The notes beneath the pieces were generated by a model, which had not been told where the DNA came from, made no database searches, and worked only from the letters and a program-made list of their open reading frames with translations. From positions 1 through 64,000 of the forward strand of contig NZ_CP015243.1 in NCBI RefSeq assembly GCF_001648175.1: a stretch of 64,000 nt of DNA. Reading direction: 5' to 3'. The translations under genes were made by a program, and so were the position numbers. Every line of letters begins with the position of its first letter. The first letter of the stretch is position 1. The DNA comes from Halotalea alkalilenta. GTDB taxonomy: Bacteria > Pseudomonadota > Gammaproteobacteria > Pseudomonadales > Halomonadaceae. This document shows positions 57,622-64,000 of the stretch, piece after piece.

Positions 57622-57978
57622 ATGCAACGCAAAGGCATTCTCGCTTTAGCCCTTTCCCTCGGTTTTCTCGCCACGGGTGTAGCCTCGGCGCAGGAGGACT
57701 CGAGCAACAACAACGATTCCTCAGGCACGGCGGCTGCGACGCCGAGCCCGGAACGAGATCAGGACCAGGGTACAGCCCCGACAGCACCGAGCGAGGAGCA
57801 GGAAGGCGTCACCCAGGACGCCGATTCCACGCCGACCGCGCCACAGCACTCGCTGGATCCGGACAGTGCGGAAGAGCGCGTCCAGGAAGGCGATGATCAA
57901 GAATCTACGAGCACTTGGGACAGCATCAAGAATAACGTCAGCAACGTTTACGAGAGCGCCAAGGAGAAAATCCAGTAG
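57622..57978 (+). CDS. Exported acidic low-complexity protein
   Basis: 118 residues: a signal peptide (hydrophobic 4-20, cleavage after ASA near residue 24), then an Asp/Glu/Ser/Thr/Pro/Gln-rich mature part of about 94 residues that ends in a helical NNVSNVYESAKEKIQ. It is extremely acidic, as expected for periplasmic or surface proteins in high salt. No family is recognised. The ATG at 57622 follows a good AAGGAG. Confidence 0.7.
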   Translation: MQRKGILALALSLGFLATGVASAQEDSSNNNDSSGTAAATPSPERDQDQGTAPTAPSEEQEGVTQDADSTPTAPQHSLDPDSAEERVQEGDDQESTSTWDSIKNNVSNVYESAKEKIQ

Positions 57979-58134
57979 GAATCCCAAGACCATCGGACGA
58001 CACGAACAGCCTGTAACGCGCTCGACCGACGCGATGGTCGTTCGCCTGCTAGCCATGAGCTCGACCAAGGTCTAAGCTGCTGACGTCCTTTGGACGTCCA
58101 GAGCGTCATTCACTTTCCATCATGGAGCTCGACT

Positions 58135-59190
58135 ATGCCTACCTTGTTCGACTCTTTTCGAATGGGCGATCTGACGCTACCCAACCGGATCATCATGGCC
58201 CCGCTGACCCGTTCCCGGGCCAGCGCGGGCCGAGTACCCAATGCACTCATGGCCGAGTACTACCGCCAGCGCGCCTCGGCGGGACTGATCATCAGCGAAG
58301 CCACTTCGGTGACACCAATGGGCGTTGGCTATCCGGATACTCCGGGCATCTGGTCTCAGGCTCAGATCGAAGGTTGGCGCGAAGTCACTGACGCAGTGCA
58401 CCAAGCGGGCGGGCGCATCTACCTGCAGCTCTGGCATGTGGGGCGAATCTCGCACCCGTCCTATCTCGATGGCCGGGACCCGGTAGCCCCCAGCGCGATC
58501 GCCGCAGACGGCCCCGTCAGGCGGATAAGGCCGAAGACCCTCCACCCCATCCCCCGGGCGCTCGAGGCCGATGAGATTCCTGGGGTGATCGAAGACTATC
58601 GCCGTGGAGCGGAAAATGCCCAGCTGGCCGGTTTCGATGGGGTCGAGATCCACGGCGCGAATGGCTATCTGCTCGACCAGTTCCTGCAAACCGCCAGCAA
58701 TCATCGAGATGATGCCTATGGCGGCTCGATAGAGCATCGCGCGAGGCTGCTGCTGGAAGTGACCGATGCGTGCATCGAGGTATGGGGAGCTCAGCGGGTA
58801 GGGGTCCATCTCGCTCCACGTGGCGATACCCACTCGATGGGAGACGAGAATCCGGAGGCGCTATTCGGCTATGTCGCCGACCAGCTCGGCATCCGCGAAA
58901 TCGCCTTCATCTGCGCTCGCGAGTACCTTGGAGAGGATAGCCTCGGGCCGATGATCAAGCGTCGCTTCGGCGGCCCCTTCATCGCCAACGAGAAGTTCGA
59001 TCTCGCTCAGGCCGAAGCGGCCATCGAACGCGGCGACGCCGACGCAGTGGCGTTCGGCAAGCTCTACATCGCCAACCCTGATCTGGTCGAGCGCTTTGAG
59101 CGCCGCGCCGCACTCAACGTACCGGAGCCGGAAACGTTCTACTCCGAAGGCGCGCACGGCTATACCGACTACCCCACGCTCGGCGCCTAG
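58135..59190 (+). CDS. Old Yellow Enzyme family alkene reductase
   Basis: FMN-dependent TIM-barrel reductase of the NemA/OYE family. 351 residues: FMN site NRIIMAPLTRSRA, the substrate pair in the GFDGVEIHGANGYLLDQFLQ region and the C-terminal DAVAFGKLYIANPDL. It reduces activated alkenes or nitroesters. ATG at 58135 follows GGAGCTCG. It appears to be monocistronic. Confidence 0.95.
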   Translation: MPTLFDSFRMGDLTLPNRIIMAPLTRSRASAGRVPNALMAEYYRQRASAGLIISEATSVTPMGVGYPDTPGIWSQAQIEGWREVTDAVHQAGGRIYLQLWHVGRISHPSYLDGRDPVAPSAIAADGPVRRIRPKTLHPIPRALEADEIPGVIEDYRRGAENAQLAGFDGVEIHGANGYLLDQFLQTASNHRDDAYGGSIEHRARLLLEVTDACIEVWGAQRVGVHLAPRGDTHSMGDENPEALFGYVADQLGIREIAFICAREYLGEDSLGPMIKRRFGGPFIANEKFDLAQAEAAIERGDADAVAFGKLYIANPDLVERFERRAALNVPEPETFYSEGAHGYTDYPTLGA

Positions 59191-59210
59191 CGGCGGCGTG
59201 CGTGGAGTGC

Positions 59211-59729
59211 TTACTCGCGGGTCAGTTCGTAATCAAGCTGCGAGTCGATCGGCTCCATGCTGAGATCGAGCATGCGCAGGGTATTTTCATCGATGCGTTG
59301 GAAGAAACGCTGGTGTTCGCCTTGGGGATCGAGCTGGTAGACCACTGCGTTCTGATCCGCCGAGGTGCCGGTGACCTGCGTCCACTGACCTTCCGACAGC
59401 TCGACCTGATCGCCCTCGCCGGATCCTTTGTAGGTCTCCTTGAGCGAGAAGCCGCTGGGCTGCTCGTCCCCGGTGAAGCGCAGGGTCAGCTCGGTTTCGA
59501 TTCCCTCGCACGAAGCACACGGCAAGGTACCGCGGAAGACCTGCGACTGTACCTGGGAATCCTCCTGGGAGGCCCCCGCCTGGCTCACGCGTGACGAATC
59601 GGTGGAGGGCGTCGGGCCGGTCTGCTCCGGCTCGTCATCCGCTCCGCCGCACCCCGCCAGCATTCCCAACACCAAGGCTCCGGCCACCAACGTCCTGGCC
59701 TTTGTCAGCCGACTCCTCGACATTTCCAT
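59211..59729 (-). CDS. NlpE-like lipoprotein
   Basis: 172 residues with a lipobox (LAGC, Cys27), an acidic linker, then an NlpE N-terminal-type domain starting RGTLPCASCEGIETELTL. The CxxC in that domain is the family copper/redox motif. E. coli NlpE signals surface and copper stress to Cpx; the role here is inferred. A second ATG lies two codons in. Convergent with the OYE gene. Confidence 0.82.
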   Translation of the reverse strand: MEMSRSRLTKARTLVAGALVLGMLAGCGGADDEPEQTGPTPSTDSSRVSQAGASQEDSQVQSQVFRGTLPCASCEGIETELTLRFTGDEQPSGFSLKETYKGSGEGDQVELSEGQWTQVTGTSADQNAVVYQLDPQGEHQRFFQRIDENTLRMLDLSMEPIDSQLDYELTRE

Positions 59730-59841
59730 CCCCTTCTTGATCTGATCTTGCCCAGCCCGTCTTCGAAGACGGCGCTACTGTTAATTAGCCTGCTAAAATT
59801 AAAATGACATCGCAGGACACCATTATCTGCCGGAGCATAGC

Positions 59842-60135
59842 ATGCCTGTCTCACACGCTTTAACGTCGACGACCAATCCCGAACTGGTGATCAACAAACT
59901 CAAGCGACACTGGGCGCATAAGGAAAATCTCACGCTGAGCGAGCACACCGACGGGCTGCTGATCCAGTTCTCCCGCGGACGCTGCCTGCTGACGACACAG
60001 GGCAATACCCTCGTCGCCCAGCTGGACAGCGATGACGAGGCTGCGCATGGCCACTTGGAAACAGTGATGAAAGAGCACCTGGAGCGGTTCTCACCTCGCG
60101 ACGAGACGCTCGTTCTCGAGTGGCGGCGTGGCTGA
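59842..60135 (+). CDS. DUF2218 family protein
   Basis: 97-residue small protein with the DUF2218 pattern: KLKRHWAHKENLTL...GRCLLTTQGNTLVAQL...METVMKEHLERF. Function unknown, sometimes near iron-related genes. It has a clear start and lies between the NlpE-like and PQQ-dehydrogenase genes. Confidence 0.8.
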   Translation: MPVSHALTSTTNPELVINKLKRHWAHKENLTLSEHTDGLLIQFSRGRCLLTTQGNTLVAQLDSDDEAAHGHLETVMKEHLERFSPRDETLVLEWRRG

Positions 60136-60160
60136 CGCATCGTCAGCCCAAAGGCATGGT

Positions 60161-62551
60161 TCACTGCGTAGCGTCACCTGGCAACGCAAAGCCGATCACG
60201 TAGTCACCTCGGTCGGGCGACTGGCGTGCCCCGCCAGCGCTCACTACCACGTACTGCTTGCCGGTATTCGGAGACACGTAGGTCATCGGGCCGGATTGAC
60301 TACCCACTGGCAGCCGCGCTTTCCATATCTCCTCGCCGGTGGCGCTGTCGAAGGCACGCAGGTAGTAGTCCTGGGTGCCAGCGAAGAACACCAGACCAGA
60401 CTGGGTGGCCAGCGAAGCCCCGAGGGTCGGCATGCCGATCGGGATCGGCATGCGCATCTTGATCCCGAGCGGGCCCGTATCCTGCACGGTACCGACCGGC
60501 ACCTGCCAGACCAGCTCCCGAGTCTTCAGATCGATGGCCGACATGGTGCCGAACGGCGGCTTCTGACAGGGGATGCCCAGCGGCGACAGGAAGCGCTGGC
60601 GCATCGCGCCGAATGGCGTGCCCTGCTGCGGAACCACCCCCATCTCGATGCCACTGGCACCGGCGGCGATCTGATCACGTGGGATCATGTAATGGGCCAA
60701 TCCCAGACGCATGTCGTTCACGAACATGTAGTGGGTGGTCGGATCCACCGACACGCTGCCCCAGTTCATGCCACCCAGCGAGCCGGGGAACTGCAGCGCG
60801 CGATCCATACCCGGCGGCGTATAGGGCCCGTCATAGCGCATCTGCTTGAACTCGATCCTGCATAGCAGCTGATCGAATGGAGTAGCGCCCCACATGTCCG
60901 ACTCGGCCAGGATTTCATTCCCGATCGAGGGCATCCCGACCGAGAACGGCTGAGTCGGGGAATAGCGCTCTCCAGGCATGTTGCCTTGCGGTACCGGACG
61001 CTCCTCGACCTCGGCTATGGGCTCTCCGGTCTCGCGATCGAGCATGAATATCTCGCCCTGCTTGGTAACCTGGATCAGTGTCGGCAAGATCCCGCCTTGG
61101 TCATCGGGAATGTCGTAGAGCAGCGGCTGCGCCGGAACATCCAAGTCCCACAGGTCGTGGTGGGTCATCTGATAGTGCCAGCGCACCCGGCCGGTTGCGG
61201 CCTCGACCGCGACTACCGACGAACTGTACTGATCATCCAGCTCGGTACGCTGCCCAGCATAGAAGTCAGGCGTCGCATTGCCGGTGGGCAGGTAGATCAG
61301 GCCTAGCTCGGGGTCGTAGGACATCGCCGACCACACGTTGGGTGTACCACGAGTGTAGGTCTCGCCTTCCGGCGGGCGCTGGGTGGTTTCAGGGTTGCCT
61401 GGATCCCAAGCCCATACCAGCTCACCGCTATGTACGTCGAAGGCGCGGACCACCCCCGGCGGCTCGTCGACGGCGAAGTTGTCGGCGACACGTCCTCCCA
61501 CCACAACCAGGTCGCCGGCGACCAGCGGGCTCGAGGTCTGCTGGTACCAACCCTCGTTGACTGGCCCCATATCCGCCTGGAGATCGACCGTGCCATCGTC
61601 GCCAAAATCCGCGCATGGCTCGCCGGTCTCTGCGTCGATGGCGATCAGACGAGCGTCGATGGTCGGCAGGAACAGGCGCCGGCGGCAGGCCGCTGGTGCC
61701 TGGGCGGCGGCATCGCCCGAAGCGGCTTCGATCGACGCGTCCTCGTAGTAGCCCAGTCCGCGGCAACGCTGCCAATTCGGCGACTCAGCCTGCGGATCGA
61801 AACGCCAGCGCTCGGTACCGCTATCGACATCCAGAGCGAACACCTTGCCGTAGGCGGTGCAGTGATAGAGGGTGTCATCGACCTGCAGCGGAGTATTCTG
61901 GTCCTCGGCGCCAGAGCCCGTACTTTCCGGTATATCGCCGGTGCGGAAGGTCCAGGCAATCTGCAACTGACCGATATTGTCCTTGGTGATCTGATCGAGT
62001 GCGGCGAAGCGGTCACCCGCGACGGTATTGCCCCATGCTTTCCAGTCCGTCTGTGCCTGCCCCTCGGCGACCGGCACGACGTCAGGCGTCGAGGTGGCGC
62101 GCAACACCGGGCTGGGAACGAACATGTAGCCTATCGCCGCGGCCACAGCGAGTGCCATCACACCGGCCAGCGCATAGCCACCGCGTCCGCCACTCCCTCC
62201 CGAGGAGCGCACCAGGGCCGGATAGGCCAGGGCGATCACTACGCCGATCACCGCGAACGTCATCAACCGCGAGACCAGCGGCCAGAACTCGAGGCCAGCA
62301 TCCGCTACCGCCCAGAATGACGTCGCGACGAAAGCCACCGCGTAGAGCCAGGCTCCCAGCGGCCTACGAGCGACCACCAGAACACCGGAGGCCAACATCG
62401 CAGCGCCCATTAGCACGAAGTACCAGCTGCCGCCGAGGAAGACCAAGTAGCCACCCCCGACGCCCATCGCCAATCCAAGAATGGCGACTGCCAGCCCGAG
62501 CAATAGCAGTAGCCAACCGCAGACGCCCCGGGCGCCGGCTTCATTTTCCAT
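60161..62551 (-). CDS. gcd: Membrane-bound PQQ-dependent dehydrogenase, glucose/quinate/shikimate family
   Basis: Oxidises glucose (or quinate/shikimate) in the periplasm and passes electrons to ubiquinone. 796 residues: five N-terminal membrane helices (about 10-145), then a large eight-bladed periplasmic propeller with motifs DWKAWGNTVAGDRFAALDQIT, HCTAYGKVFALD, PNVWSAMSYDPELGLIYLPTGN, HHDLWDLDVPAQPLL and LTYVS-type C-terminal part. The glucose-specific identity is likely but quinate or shikimate cannot be excluded. PQQ synthesis genes are not in the window. Confidence 0.92.
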   Translation of the reverse strand: MENEAGARGVCGWLLLLLGLAVAILGLAMGVGGGYLVFLGGSWYFVLMGAAMLASGVLVVARRPLGAWLYAVAFVATSFWAVADAGLEFWPLVSRLMTFAVIGVVIALAYPALVRSSGGSGGRGGYALAGVMALAVAAAIGYMFVPSPVLRATSTPDVVPVAEGQAQTDWKAWGNTVAGDRFAALDQITKDNIGQLQIAWTFRTGDIPESTGSGAEDQNTPLQVDDTLYHCTAYGKVFALDVDSGTERWRFDPQAESPNWQRCRGLGYYEDASIEAASGDAAAQAPAACRRRLFLPTIDARLIAIDAETGEPCADFGDDGTVDLQADMGPVNEGWYQQTSSPLVAGDLVVVGGRVADNFAVDEPPGVVRAFDVHSGELVWAWDPGNPETTQRPPEGETYTRGTPNVWSAMSYDPELGLIYLPTGNATPDFYAGQRTELDDQYSSSVVAVEAATGRVRWHYQMTHHDLWDLDVPAQPLLYDIPDDQGGILPTLIQVTKQGEIFMLDRETGEPIAEVEERPVPQGNMPGERYSPTQPFSVGMPSIGNEILAESDMWGATPFDQLLCRIEFKQMRYDGPYTPPGMDRALQFPGSLGGMNWGSVSVDPTTHYMFVNDMRLGLAHYMIPRDQIAAGASGIEMGVVPQQGTPFGAMRQRFLSPLGIPCQKPPFGTMSAIDLKTRELVWQVPVGTVQDTGPLGIKMRMPIPIGMPTLGASLATQSGLVFFAGTQDYYLRAFDSATGEEIWKARLPVGSQSGPMTYVSPNTGKQYVVVSAGGARQSPDRGDYVIGFALPGDATQ

Positions 62552-63136
62552 ATGTCGATCCCTTTTTCATGACCCCGGTTGCATGCTCAGGTCGCGGCGA
62601 AGATGCAAAACAATACGGGGGAGCCCATCATCACTTCTCATGCGACCGTAACGAGACCATGTCGACAAGCAAGCCGCTCCACGAATCATACAGCTTAGAT
62701 CATCATAATCTCGAGCGATTGAAGGTTAGCGACATAGCGTGGTCAGGCTGCCTTGGTTGCTCTGGCGCTCATTAATGATCGAGTCTGTGAAGGATATCTT
62801 CAGCCGACCAATATTCTAGACGCCAGCAATTAGCCCTGTCTTCATTACATCGAGCGCACTAACACTGAAAATGAGCGCATTTGCAGATTAATTGACTCAT
62901 CAGGTTGCAAACGGCGCAGACATAGGCCATCAAAAGAGGCCATATCCCACCATCGTGACCAGGAAACCCAGCGGATTCTCTCCGGTAATCTTCACACCCT
63001 TTGATCGTTTCTTTTCATCATCAAATCATTTCTTTGTTCAACCTTCATCTCGTATGTACGCAGAACGTCGCAGAGAATGCGCAATGGACGTCGAGATCGT
63101 TGCTTTCAGCGCACCGACATACGAGGAACCAGGCGC
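62552..63136 (+). other. AT-richer intergenic region, no gene
   Basis: 585 bases between the divergent PQQ dehydrogenase and acyltransferase genes, markedly richer in A and T. I see no supportable gene. It probably holds promoters for both neighbours and has the character of laterally acquired DNA. Confidence 0.6.
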
Positions 63137-64000
63137 ATGGCCAGAACCACCGACCTAGAGTCGATCACTATTCTCCGCTGCGTTGCCTGCCTGCTGGTGG
63201 TGTATAGCCATGCCAATCAGTTTGCACTGAAGCTGGTCTCCTCGAACTTCCCGTTCATCGATATCGGCGGCGCGACCGGGCGGCTGGGCGTTGAAATCTT
63301 CTTCATGATCAGCGGCTATCTAATGATCTACGTTCATTGGAACGACTTTTCCGCCGGCAAAACCACCTACTTCCTGCTCAAGCGATGCGTTAGAATCTTG
63401 CCGATGTATTATTTCTTTACCCTTCTCGCCATCGCTTCTTTCATCATCTATCCATCCGCCTACAGTTCGATGAAATTCACCTGGCTCAGCGCGATGGCTT
63501 CTTTTTTCTTCGTTCCCATGGTCAAGGTCGATCAGCTCGACTTCCCCACCCCCATACTTTCAGTGGGCTGGACACTTTGCCTTGAAATGATGTTCTATTT
63601 GCTGTTCTCACTGTCACTGATATTCAGCCGGAAAATAGGAATCTTGTTCGTCGTCGCCAGCACCATCGGACTGGTCATACTGGGCTGGTCGACGGAAGGC
63701 GGCTTGCTGCTCGAGTTCTATACCTGGGACATCATTCTCTGCTTCACCATCGGCATGCTCTACGGCGTCGCCAACCGATGCGGATTCCATCTCCCCATCC
63801 CAGCGATCAACCAATCGATATGCGCGATCCTGGCCGCGACGGCCTACGTGATAGCCTTTCAGTACGAAATCAAACCACTGCTCTACCCGCTTACCTTCGC
63901 AGTGTTCTATTCGATTCTCTCGCTGGATCGTGGCGAGCGCGTTGCTTACCCCAGGCTGCTCATTCACCTGGGCAACGCCTCCTATTCCATCTACCTCTGC
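63137..64000 (+). CDS. Acyltransferase 3 family membrane protein (partial)
   Basis: Open frame that runs off the window end after 288 codons. N-terminal signature ITILRCVACLLVVYSHA and RLGVEIFFMISGYLMIYVH with the catalytic His of acyltransferase-3 (OafA/NodX-like) proteins, then multiple membrane helices. It would acylate a surface polysaccharide sugar. ATG at 63137 follows AGGAACCAGG. Lower GC than the core genes; often located in surface-polysaccharide islands. Confidence 0.88.
   Translation, partial: MARTTDLESITILRCVACLLVVYSHANQFALKLVSSNFPFIDIGGATGRLGVEIFFMISGYLMIYVHWNDFSAGKTTYFLLKRCVRILPMYYFFTLLAIASFIIYPSAYSSMKFTWLSAMASFFFVPMVKVDQLDFPTPILSVGWTLCLEMMFYLLFSLSLIFSRKIGILFVVASTIGLVILGWSTEGGLLLEFYTWDIILCFTIGMLYGVANRCGFHLPIPAINQSICAILAATAYVIAFQYEIKPLLYPLTFAVFYSILSLDRGERVAYPRLLIHLGNASYSIYLC

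Noticed and set aside
57703..57716. AACAACAAC in the exported-protein mRNA as a Crc/Hfq target site
   Set aside because: It lies over 80 bases inside the coding region and simply encodes Asn codons; known targets lie near the start codon.

Overview
This is a GC-rich gammaproteobacterial chromosome segment, probably from the Halomonadaceae (Oceanospirillales). That placement is an inference from gene order, which resembles Pseudomonas and Halomonas, and from the acidic, GC-rich coding; no 16S search could be run. Almost everything is core genome. I see no insertion sequence, prophage, CRISPR array or plasmid gene.

Layout. 1-5530 is a ribosomal RNA operon on the minus strand (promoters, 16S, a spacer with tRNA-Ile and tRNA-Ala, 23S; 5S lies outside). 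tyrS sits just upstream of it. 7133-11155 (plus) is yggS-proC-yggT-metX-metW, followed by a thioesterase and convergent sfsA. 12533-18453 (plus) is dksA-gluQ, then a non-coding stretch, then pcnB-folK-panB-panC. 18470-28538 (minus) holds an MFS transporter and the transcription/translation cluster rimP-nusA-infB-rbfA-truB-rpsO-pnp. 28817-35733 (minus) is tRNA-fMet, tRNA-Leu, secG-tpiA-glmM-folP-ftsH-rlmE, with yhbY divergent. 37219-45137 (minus) is dapB ... carA-carB-greA, with a GNAT acetyltransferase gene and a metallo-beta-lactamase-fold gene lying between dapB and carA. 46414-50527 (minus) is grpE-dnaK-dnaJ with heat-shock promoters. 50807-55490 holds recN, fur, bamE, rnfH-ratA, smpB and tmRNA. 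55622-64000 is more accessory: a BKACE enzyme, a LysE exporter, an exported acidic protein, an Old Yellow Enzyme, an NlpE-like lipoprotein, a DUF2218 protein, a PQQ dehydrogenase and a truncated acyltransferase-3 gene.

The most interesting element is in the non-coding stretch at 14218-14742. It looks like a CrcZ-type regulatory RNA: seven A-rich motifs, one in the leader and six shown in the loops of successive GC-rich hairpins. It is preceded by a sigma-54-like promoter and ends in a rho-independent terminator. It sits in the same syntenic slot as Pseudomonas crcZ (dksA-gluQ-cbrA-cbrB-crcZ-pcnB-folK-panB-panC), but the two-component genes cbrA and cbrB are missing from this locus.

Other points worth checking are an apparent frameshift in a run of eight G in the normally essential ftsH gene, a degenerate second tRNA-Ile in the rRNA spacer, a U1.U72 mismatch in the initiator tRNA, a 14-residue tmRNA tag, and an orphan terminator upstream of an exported acidic protein.
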